This document shows, in pieces, positions 1 to 5,084 of a stretch of 7,805 nt of DNA. Positions within the stretch are counted from its first letter, which is position 1; each line of letters opens with the position of its first letter. Source of the DNA: an uncultured Eubacteriales bacterium (GTDB taxonomy: Bacteria > Bacillota > Clostridia > Christensenellales > Aristaeellaceae). The notes beneath the pieces were generated by a model. The model ran no database searches and was not told where the DNA came from. It worked only from the letters and a program-made list of their open reading frames with translations. The DNA is taken from positions 1 through 7,805 of the forward strand of contig CACZOT010000021.1 in assembly GCA_902782795.1 (NCBI GenBank), read 5' to 3'. The position numbers and the translations under genes were made by a program.

Positions 1-213
1 GGGGCGCACGGCTCCGGACGGCCTTCGGCCACCCGTCGCCACGCGCCCCTGGGGCGGTTCTGCGGGGCTGAGCGGCCCCAATGCAGGCCTTGGAAGCTGG
101 GAGCGCGCACCCAGTCAATACCAAGACAGGAGAGGAGAAGAGGGATGCGGTCTCGCGGGCCGCTAAGGCATGAGGAGCGTTAAGACCGCGTGCGCGGGCC
201 GTCCCCCGGGGCG
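1..213 (+). ncRNA. candidate structured non-coding RNA, family not identified
   Basis: No convincing protein gene lies here, but the stretch is dense in complementary segments. Pairings seen by eye are: 16-23 with 197-204 (8 perfect pairs), extended by 11-15 with 208-212 across a CCC bulge; 1-7 with 43-49; 64-68 with 75-79; 89-93 with 121-125, enclosing 97-101 with 110-114; and 147-153 with 183-189, enclosing 154-156 with 177-179. The segment 16-23 lies inside the loop of 1-7/43-49, so both together would form a long-range pseudoknot. A purine-only run occupies 128-145. The non-Watson-Crick pairs in the closing helix (13-210 and 24-196) are U-G on the plus strand but would be A-C on the minus strand, which weakly favours plus. 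I saw no tmRNA, SRP RNA, RNase P, T-box or tRNA signature. A 6S-like or raiA-motif-like RNA is possible but unproven. The 5' end may lie outside the window. Confidence 0.4.
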
Positions 214-273
214 GCGCCACCGCGTGTGATCCGCGGCCGCCCGTAGGCGGCCGCGGATCACACGCGGTGGCGC
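214..273. repeat. perfect 28-bp inverted repeat (hairpin) with 4-nt loop
   Basis: The left arm 214-241 is the exact reverse complement of the right arm 246-273, with loop CGTA at 242-245. The arms are very GC-rich and each contains GCGGCCGC. The repeat lies between the candidate structured RNA and the hflX terminator. Neither side carries a T-run next to the stem, so it does not look like a standard intrinsic terminator. It could be a read-through barrier between convergent transcripts, a processing site, or a miniature repeat element. The first bases of the left arm (214-218) could instead pair with 3-7, so the two folds compete. Confidence 0.95.
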
Positions 274-275
274 GC

Positions 276-305
276 AAAAAGGACGCCGCTTCGGGCGGCG
301 TCCTT
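276..305 (-). terminator. rho-independent terminator of the isc-hflX operon
   Basis: The 11-bp stem 279-289/295-305 has a TTCGG loop (290-294). On the minus strand it is followed directly by a T-run (276-280). It begins 20 nt beyond the hflX stop codon, which is the expected place. No U-tract follows it on the plus strand, so it should act only on leftward transcription. Confidence 0.9.
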
Positions 306-325
306 ACGACAAGTATTCAGCGGCG

Positions 326-2083
326 TCAGTTCTCCAGGAGCTTGCGCACGCGGCTCTCCAGGGTCGCGTCGACGAGGGCGGTCACCTTGGTGCCGGTCGC
401 GGTATACTCCTCGGAGACGACCTGCCCCTTCTCATGCAGGAGCGAGAGCGCCGCGCCCTTCTGGTAGGGGATCTCGATCTCAATCTGGCGGCGCAGTTTG
501 CTGACGCGGTCGGCGATGGCGGCGCGCAGGCGGTCGAGGCCCAGGCCGGTGGAAGCGGAAAGGATGACGGCGTCGGCAGGCTCGAAGAACGCGTCGGCGG
601 GGACGAGATCGCACTTGTTGAGCGCCTCGATGCAAGGTTTATCGCCCGCGCCGAGCTCGCGCAGCACCTGGTGCACGGTATCGCGCTGTTCGCGGTAGTA
701 GGGGCTGGAGATATCCGAGACGACCACGAGCAGGTCCGCCGAGAGGGCCTCCTCCAGGGTGGAGTGGAAGGCTTCGACGAGCTCATGGGGCAATTTGCGG
801 ATGAAGCCGACCGTGTCGACCAGCAGGCACTGGCGGTTGTCGCCCAGGTCCACGCGGCGGATGACCGGGTCCAGCGTGGCGAAGAGCTTGTCCTCGACGA
901 GCACGTCCGCGCCGGAGAGAGCGTTGAGCAGGGTGCTTTTGCCCGCGTTCGTATAGCCGACCAGCGCCACGATAACCTGCTCGGTCTTCTCGCGGCGGGC
1001 GCGGTGCATCTCGCGCTGACGGCGCAGGCCCTCGAGCTCGCGCGTCATATCGTCGATGCGTCGGCGCACGCGGCGGCGGTCGGTCTCCAGACGCGTCTCG
1101 CCCGGGCCGCGCGTGCCGATGCCGGCGCCGAGGCGCGAAAGGGCCGTGCCCTTGCCGACCAGGCGGGGCAGGCGATATTTCTCCTGGGCCAGGGCGACCT
1201 GCAGCTTGCCCTCGCGCGTGACGGCGCGGCGGGCGAAGATATCGAGGATAAGCGCGGTGCGGTCCACCACGCGCACGCCGATGATCTCCTCCAGGTTGCG
1301 CTGTTGGGCGGCGGAGAGCTCGTCGTCCATGATGACCAGGTCGATCTCCTGGGCGCGGCATTCAAGCTGCAGCTCCTCGGCTTTGCCCGCGCCGATGAAG
1401 GTGGCGGGATCGGGCTTCAGGCGCTTCTGGAGCACCTTGCCCATCACGGCCGCGCCGGCGGTATCGGCGAGCTCGGCCAACTCGGCGAGGGAATCCTCGC
1501 TCTCGATGCCGACCAGGAGCACCTTCTCCTTTTTGACGGTGATGCCGCCCTCGGCGATGGCCGAGGCGAGGCGCTCGTCGGCGAGATCGATCTCGTGCAG
1601 CCAGAGGCTCTGGGGGATGCGCCCGGGCTTGACGGGCCCGAGCGTGTGGATGGACATCTTGCCGTACTCGAGCTCGCCCAGGTAGCTGGCGCTGATGCCC
1701 GTGGCGCGCTCCTCCTCCACGCCAATGACGCAGAGGGAATCAAAGCGCAGCAACTGCAGGGCCTGTTCGTCGGCCTCCGTGGGACGCGCGCCGCCGTCCG
1801 GGCGGGTGCGGATCAGGCGGATGCCGGAGAGGCGGTCGATATTGCGGCGCAGGTGCAATTCCGGCAGGCCCTCGGCCGTCATGTTGCCCATGGCGATATC
1901 CAGGACCTCGCCGTCGCGCGCGAGATAGACCATGATGCCGCGCTCGGTGACGGTGGTATAGTGGATGAGGATCTGCAGGAGGCGGTCGGGCAGGTAGGCG
2001 TCGCGCTCGAATTCCGTTTCGACCATGCGCTCGAGCTCCTGCAGGATCGACTCCCTTACGCCCTCGGTATATCCATAGATCAT
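326..2083 (-). CDS. hflX: GTPase HflX, ribosome-splitting factor, long clostridial form
   Basis: HflX is a translation-factor GTPase that binds the 50S subunit and splits stalled or hibernating 70S ribosomes. The 585-residue product shows all G motifs: G1 GYTNAGKST (376-384), G2 around FATLDP (401-406), G3 DTVG (423-426), G4 NKCD (489-492) and G5 SAS (509-511). The HflX-specific glycine-rich linker GTRGPGETRLETDRR (323-337) precedes a basic coiled segment (about 338-368). The HflX N-domain starts near residue 186, where KVLLVGIE opens the fold. Residues 1-185 are an extra N-terminal domain absent from E. coli-type proteins of about 425 residues but, to my knowledge, common in Clostridia. The start ATG overlaps the iscU stop (ATGA) and has only a weak ribosome site, so translation is probably coupled to iscU. 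It is the last gene of the operon and is followed by a good terminator. Confidence 0.96.
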   Translation of the reverse strand: MIYGYTEGVRESILQELERMVETEFERDAYLPDRLLQILIHYTTVTERGIMVYLARDGEVLDIAMGNMTAEGLPELHLRRNIDRLSGIRLIRTRPDGGARPTEADEQALQLLRFDSLCVIGVEEERATGISASYLGELEYGKMSIHTLGPVKPGRIPQSLWLHEIDLADERLASAIAEGGITVKKEKVLLVGIESEDSLAELAELADTAGAAVMGKVLQKRLKPDPATFIGAGKAEELQLECRAQEIDLVIMDDELSAAQQRNLEEIIGVRVVDRTALILDIFARRAVTREGKLQVALAQEKYRLPRLVGKGTALSRLGAGIGTRGPGETRLETDRRRVRRRIDDMTRELEGLRRQREMHRARREKTEQVIVALVGYTNAGKSTLLNALSGADVLVEDKLFATLDPVIRRVDLGDNRQCLLVDTVGFIRKLPHELVEAFHSTLEEALSADLLVVVSDISSPYYREQRDTVHQVLRELGAGDKPCIEALNKCDLVPADAFFEPADAVILSASTGLGLDRLRAAIADRVSKLRRQIEIEIPYQKGAALSLLHEKGQVVSEEYTATGTKVTALVDATLESRVRKLLEN

Positions 2084-2454
2084 GCTTCCGGATGCCTCGC
2101 TTTATAATCCGCGATGGCGGCGTGGAGGGCCTCCTCGGCGAGAACGGAGCAGTGATGCTTCACCGGCGGCAGCCCGCCGAGGGACTCCATCACCTGCTTG
2201 TTGGTGACGGCGAGCGCTTCCTCAATGGTCTTGCCCATCACCATCTCCGTGGCGCGGCTGCTGGTGGCGATGGCCGCGCCGCAGCCGAAGGTCTGGAACT
2301 TCACGTCCACGATCACGTTGTTTTCGACCTTGATGTAGATCTTCATGATGTCGCCGCACTTGGCGTTGCCGACTTCGCCGACGCCCGAGGGATCCTCGAT
2401 CTCGCCGACGTTGCGGGGGTGCATGAAGTGGTCCATAACCTGCTCGGTATACAT
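2080..2454 (-). CDS. iscU: Fe-S cluster assembly scaffold IscU/NifU (N-terminal type)
   Basis: This is the scaffold on which [2Fe-2S]/[4Fe-4S] clusters are built from sulfur delivered by the cysteine desulfurase, before transfer to apoproteins in the cytoplasm. At 124 residues it matches the single-domain IscU/NifU-N type without a C-terminal Nfu domain. The ligands are intact: C33 and D35 in AKCGD, C58 in FGCGAAIATSS, and H101-C102 within LPPVKHHCSVLAEEAL. The LPPVK chaperone-recognition motif (95-99) is kept although no hscA/hscB is in the window. The usual hydrophobic residue after LPPVK is a second His here (H100). The start is supported by AAAGGAG nine nucleotides upstream. The gene begins 24 nt after iscS and ends overlapping the hflX start by 4 nt, so it is the middle of a co-transcribed unit. 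Confidence 0.97.
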   Translation of the reverse strand: MYTEQVMDHFMHPRNVGEIEDPSGVGEVGNAKCGDIMKIYIKVENNVIVDVKFQTFGCGAAIATSSRATEMVMGKTIEEALAVTNKQVMESLGGLPPVKHHCSVLAEEALHAAIADYKARHPEA

Positions 2455-2478
2455 TGTCTTTTGCTCCTTTCGACGCTG

Positions 2479-3654
2479 TCAGCGGTCGTTCTTGCGGTTT
2501 TCCGGCCAGAGGGGGGACATGGCGCGCAGCCTGGCGACGATCTCCTGCAGGGAGGCGATGGTGAAATCGACCTCCTCCTCGGTATTCTCCTCGGAGAGGG
2601 AGAGGCGCAGGGAGCCGTGGGCGATCTCGTGCGGCAGGCCGATGGCCAGGAGCACGTGGGAGGGATCCAGCGAGCCGGAGGTGCAGGCCGAGCCGGAGGA
2701 ACCGGCGATGCCCTTGAGATCCAGGCTCAGCAGGAGGCTCTCGCCCTCGATGTAGCGGAAGCAGACGTTCACGTTGCCCGGCAGCCGCTTCTCCGGATGG
2801 CCGTTAAGGCGCACGTCCGGGATGGTCTCCAGGATGCCCTTGATGAGCCTGTCGCGCAGGGCGGAGACCTTTTTGGCGTTTTCTTCCATATGCTCCGTGG
2901 CCAGGGTGATGGCCTTGCCCAGAGCCACGATGGAGGCGAGGTTTTCCGTGCCCGCGCGCTGGCTGCGCTCCTGGGCGCCGCCGCGCATGAAGGGCTGGAT
3001 GTGCAGGCCGGAGCGGATGTAGAGCGCGCCGATGCCCTTGGGGGCGTGCAGCTTATGGCCGGAGAGGGAGAGCATGTCGATGGGCATGTTCGCAAGATCG
3101 AAAGCGACGTGGCCCACGGCCTGTACAGCGTCGGTGTGGAACAGGACGCCCTTCTCATGGGCGATGGCGCCGATCTCCTGGATGGGCTCGATGGTGCCGA
3201 TCTCGTTGTTTGCGGCCATGATGGTGACGAGGACCGTGTCCGGACGGATGGCCGCGGCGACGGATTCCGCGCTCACCAGGCCGTATTCGTCCACTGGCAG
3301 GTAGGTGACCTCGAAGCCCTCTTTTTCCAGCTGCTCGCAGGTGTGCAGCACGGCGTGGTGCTCGATGGCGCTGGTGATGATGTGGCGGCCCTTTTCTTTT
3401 TTCGCGTAGGCCGCGCCGCGGATAGCCCAGTTGTCGGCCTCGGTGCCGCAGCCGGTGAAGTAGATCTCCGAGGGCTTGGCGCCCAGGGCGGCGGCGACTT
3501 CGCGGCGGGCGGCGTCCAGCGCGCGCTTGGCGTCGCGGCCGTAGCCGTGCACGGACGAGGGGTTGCCAAAGTGTTCCGTCAGGTAGGGGAGCATGGCCTC
3601 CAGCACAGGCTCCGTGACGCGGGTCGTGGCGGCGTTGTCCATGTAAATGCCCAT
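2479..3654 (-). CDS. iscS: cysteine desulfurase IscS/NifS
   Basis: This PLP-dependent enzyme converts L-cysteine to alanine and a protein persulfide, the sulfur source for IscU and possibly for thiolated tRNA. The 391-residue class V aminotransferase-fold protein keeps the hallmarks: N-terminal YMDNAATT; FGNPSS (29-34); H99 of AIEHHAVL, which stacks on PLP; D175 and Q178 in HTDAVQA; the Schiff-base lysine K201 in SGHKLHAPKG; and the catalytic cysteine C324 in the loop GSSGSACTSGS (318-328). The R-A-G-T-E-N motif (233-238) is also present. The loop around C324 is of the longer, flexible type seen in group I enzymes (NifS/IscS) rather than SufS. GGAGG nine nucleotides upstream supports the start. 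The gene follows iscR by 24 nt and precedes iscU by 24 nt. Its placement next to iscU suggests housekeeping Fe-S assembly rather than a nitrogen-fixation role; no other nif gene is visible. Confidence 0.97.
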   Translation of the reverse strand: MGIYMDNAATTRVTEPVLEAMLPYLTEHFGNPSSVHGYGRDAKRALDAARREVAAALGAKPSEIYFTGCGTEADNWAIRGAAYAKKEKGRHIITSAIEHHAVLHTCEQLEKEGFEVTYLPVDEYGLVSAESVAAAIRPDTVLVTIMAANNEIGTIEPIQEIGAIAHEKGVLFHTDAVQAVGHVAFDLANMPIDMLSLSGHKLHAPKGIGALYIRSGLHIQPFMRGGAQERSQRAGTENLASIVALGKAITLATEHMEENAKKVSALRDRLIKGILETIPDVRLNGHPEKRLPGNVNVCFRYIEGESLLLSLDLKGIAGSSGSACTSGSLDPSHVLLAIGLPHEIAHGSLRLSLSEENTEEEVDFTIASLQEIVARLRAMSPLWPENRKNDR

Positions 3655-3678
3655 TTTTGTTTGCCTCCAGTGTGCTTC

Positions 3679-4101
3679 CTATTCGGGTGTGTTTTCGCAG
3701 TCGCCGGCGATCATGTCCGCCAGGGAGATGGAATCCACCAGCTGGTTCATGCCCTCGGCGAGCCTGCGGAAGACGCGGCGGCTCGGGCAGGAGCAGGCGT
3801 TGGCGCAGAATTCCTCATCCGCGAGGCATTCGATCTGCAAAACCTCTCCCTCCAGCGCGCGCAGGATGTCGCCGATGCTGATCTCCCCGGCGCTTCGGGC
3901 GATGCGGTAGCCGCCCTGCGCGCCGCGCACGCTCACCACGAGGCCGGCTTTTTTCAGCGAGCAGATGAGCTGCTCCAGATAGGCCTCGGGGATGTTCTGC
4001 CTTTGGGAAATGGCCTTGACGGATTGCGGCCCTTCGCCCTCGCTGGCGGCGAGATCGTACATGGCGTTGAGCCCGTATCGGCCCTTTGTGGTCAGCTTCA
4101 T
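3679..4101 (-). CDS. iscR: Rrf2-family Fe-S-dependent regulator, IscR-like
   Basis: This is a 140-residue winged-helix repressor of the Rrf2 family, probably controlling the isc operon it heads. It starts MKLTTKGRYGLNAMYDLA. The helix-turn-helix covers about 25-55 (SVKAISQRQNIPEAYLEQLI) and the wing carries the family signature GAQGGYRIAR (60-69). Cysteines C92, C99, C103 and C105 form a cluster in the loop where IscR binds its cluster. C92/C99/C105 approximates the CX5-7CX5C pattern, and C47 and C134 are extra. The ATG at 4101 is preferred over an in-frame upstream start at 4158 because it has AAAGGAG eight bases upstream, matches the conserved family N terminus, and leaves the promoter (4129-4158) outside the gene. 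CymR-type regulators are similar, but the cysteine cluster and the iscS-iscU neighbours favour IscR. Confidence 0.93.
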   Translation of the reverse strand: MKLTTKGRYGLNAMYDLAASEGEGPQSVKAISQRQNIPEAYLEQLICSLKKAGLVVSVRGAQGGYRIARSAGEISIGDILRALEGEVLQIECLADEEFCANACSCPSRRVFRRLAEGMNQLVDSISLADMIAGDCENTPE

Positions 4102-4109
4102 GTCGGCAG

Positions 4110-4116
4110 CTCCTTT
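4110..4116 (-). promoter_or_regulatory. ribosome binding site that fixes the iscR start
   Basis: On the minus strand this reads AAAGGAG, eight bases before the ATG at 4101. The longer in-frame reading from 4158 has no such site and would run through the promoter. Confidence 0.85.
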
Positions 4117-4128
4117 CTTCCGCGGAGT

Positions 4129-4158
4129 ATTATAAATCAGGCGCGTCCCGGCGGTCAA
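4129..4158 (-). promoter_or_regulatory. sigma-A-type promoter of the iscR-iscS-iscU-hflX operon
   Basis: Read on the minus strand, a -35 TTGACC (4153-4158) and a perfect -10 TATAAT (4129-4134) are separated by 18 bp. A/T-rich DNA upstream (4159-4190) could act as an UP-like element or operator. Transcription would start near 4122, leaving a leader of about 20 nt that carries the ribosome site. Confidence 0.85.
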
Positions 4159-4160
4159 TA

Positions 4161-4185
4161 AATCCCGAGTAAAAATATAGGAATT
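4161..4185. promoter_or_regulatory. imperfect 25-bp dyad, candidate IscR operator
   Basis: AATCCC (4161-4166) and GGAATT (4180-4185) form an imperfect inverted repeat (5 of 6 positions) around an A/T-rich 13-bp centre, immediately upstream of the operon's -35 box. Rrf2 dimers bind dyads of about 25-30 bp and IscR genes usually self-regulate. The assignment is inference from position and symmetry; I could not match it to a defined clostridial IscR motif. Confidence 0.4.
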
Positions 4186-4217
4186 AAATGTGACAAATTG
4201 CGCCGGAATGGGCGTAC

Positions 4218-4247
4218 TTGCCAGGAGCGGGCCCCGTGTGGTACCAT
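4218..4247 (+). promoter_or_regulatory. promoter of the short-chain dehydrogenase gene
   Basis: A -35 TTGCCA (4218-4223) and an extended -10, TGG before TACCAT (4239-4247), have an 18-bp spacer. Transcription would begin around 4254, giving a leader of under 20 nt that starts almost at the ribosome site. It is divergent from the isc promoter, with 59 bp between the two -35 boxes. Confidence 0.65.
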
Positions 4248-4255
4248 TTTGACCG

Positions 4256-4262
4256 AAAGGGG
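4256..4262 (+). promoter_or_regulatory. ribosome binding site that fixes the dehydrogenase start
   Basis: AAAGGGG lies nine bases before the ATG at 4272. This start puts TGASSGLG at residues 7-14, where it belongs in the family. A competing ATG at 4268 is in another frame. Confidence 0.75.
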
Positions 4263-4271
4263 TGGGGATGT

Positions 4272-5024
4272 ATGCGCATCGCGCTGTTGACGGGAGCTTC
4301 GAGCGGCCTGGGAAGGGAGATCGCCCTGCGTGTCCGGGCGCGGTTTCCGGAGGTGGAGGAGATCTGGCTGGTGGCGCGCCGCGCGGAGCGGCTGGAGGCG
4401 CTGGCCGGGGAATTGGGGAACGCCCGGGCGGTGAGCGCGGATATCACCGGCGAGCGGGGCTTGGGCGCGCTCTCGGCGCTGATCGCCAAGGAGCGGCCGG
4501 AGATCGCCCTGTTGGTGAACAACGCGGGCTGCGGCTTTCTCGGGGCGTTCGACAAGAGCGTCCCCGCGGAGCAGGAGCGCATGGTCGCCCTCAACTGCCT
4601 GGCCCTGACGAGCGTGACGCGCCTGGCGCTGCCCTATATGCCCGCCGGGGCGCGGATCCTGAACATCGCGTCGATCGCGGCGTTCGTGCCCAACGCGAAC
4701 ATGGCCGTCTATTCGGCGACGAAATCCTACGTCCTTGCCTTCAGCCGCGCCTTGGGGCTGGAGCTGAAACCGCGCGGGATCGCCGTGACGGCCGTCTGTC
4801 CCGGGCCGATGGACACGGAATTCCTGCGCGTGGGGCGCATCGCGGGCAATTCCAAGACCTTCCGCACCCTGCCTTACTGCGACAGCGCCAGGGTGGCGGA
4901 AGGCGCGCTGCGGGCCGCAGCGCGGGGCAGGAGCGTCTGGACGCCGCGGGCGTTTTACAAGTTTTACCGGGTCGTGGCCCACGTCCTGCCCAAGGCCTGG
5001 CTCATGCCCCTGGCCAAGACCTGA
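4272..5024 (+). CDS. classical short-chain dehydrogenase/reductase (SDR), substrate unknown
   Basis: This is a 250-residue NAD(P)-dependent oxidoreductase of the classical SDR (DltE/COG0300-like) group. The Rossmann nucleotide loop is TGASSGLG (7-14); the Arg-rich end of beta-2 (ARRAERL, 35-41) suggests NADP(H). The NNAG motif is at 83-86 and the catalytic tetrad is N108, S134, Y147 and K151 (YSATK). PGPMDTEF (177-184) follows in the usual place. The C-terminal 25 residues (RVVAHVLPKAWLMPLAK) are hydrophobic and could lie against a membrane, as in related lipid- or steroid-acting reductases, but no clear transmembrane helix is seen. The gene stands alone: divergent from the isc operon with its own promoter, and convergent with the next gene through a shared terminator. 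Neighbours therefore say nothing about its substrate. The family assignment is firm; the reaction is not known. Confidence 0.9.
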   Translation: MRIALLTGASSGLGREIALRVRARFPEVEEIWLVARRAERLEALAGELGNARAVSADITGERGLGALSALIAKERPEIALLVNNAGCGFLGAFDKSVPAEQERMVALNCLALTSVTRLALPYMPAGARILNIASIAAFVPNANMAVYSATKSYVLAFSRALGLELKPRGIAVTAVCPGPMDTEFLRVGRIAGNSKTFRTLPYCDSARVAEGALRAAARGRSVWTPRAFYKFYRVVAHVLPKAWLMPLAKT

Positions 5025-5035
5025 CCGGCGGCGAA

Positions 5036-5078
5036 AAAGACCGCCCTGCCGCGTTGGCGGCGGGGCGGTCTTTGTTTT
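5036..5078. terminator. bidirectional rho-independent terminator
   Basis: The 17-bp stem 5036-5052/5057-5073 has one T-G wobble (5047-5062) and a GTTG loop. On the plus strand it runs into TTTGTTTT (5071-5078). On the minus strand the A-run at 5034-5038 gives a T-run. It lies between the stop of the dehydrogenase (5024) and the stop of the convergent membrane protein (5085), so it can end both transcripts. Confidence 0.95.
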
Positions 5079-5084
5079 ATGCGG

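Noticed and set aside
145..183. 12-codon open frame (MRSRGPLRHEER) preceded by GGAG seven bases upstream
   Set aside because: It could be a leader peptide, but no gene follows on the plus strand, and its sequence is embedded in the stem 147-153/183-189. The purine run makes a chance ribosome-like site likely.
1..213. tmRNA, SRP RNA, RNase P RNA, T-box or tRNA
   Set aside because: None of the conserved strings I know for these was found on either strand: for example the SRP GGAAGG/GCAGC loop, the RNase P GAGGAAAGTCC segment, the T-box GGGTGGNACCGCG box, or a tRNA T-arm.
434..2107. Long open frame on the plus strand opposite hflX (557 codons)
   Set aside because: Its translation is low-complexity, Ala/Gly/Leu/Asp/His-rich antisense to a clear HflX. 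Long antisense frames are expected in GC-rich genes.
2092..4161. Very long plus-strand open frame (689 codons) opposite iscU, iscS and iscR
   Set aside because: It crosses three recognised genes and their intergenic gaps in antisense, has no family motif and no ribosome site. It is a GC-bias shadow.
4218..4271. TTG at 4218 as an earlier dehydrogenase start
   Set aside because: That TTG is the -35 box of the likely promoter, has no ribosome site, and would add 18 residues before the Rossmann strand.
4155..4982. Minus-strand open frame opposite the dehydrogenase
   Set aside because: Its Arg/Pro/Gly/Ala-rich translation lacks motifs, while the SDR tetrad is complete on the plus strand.
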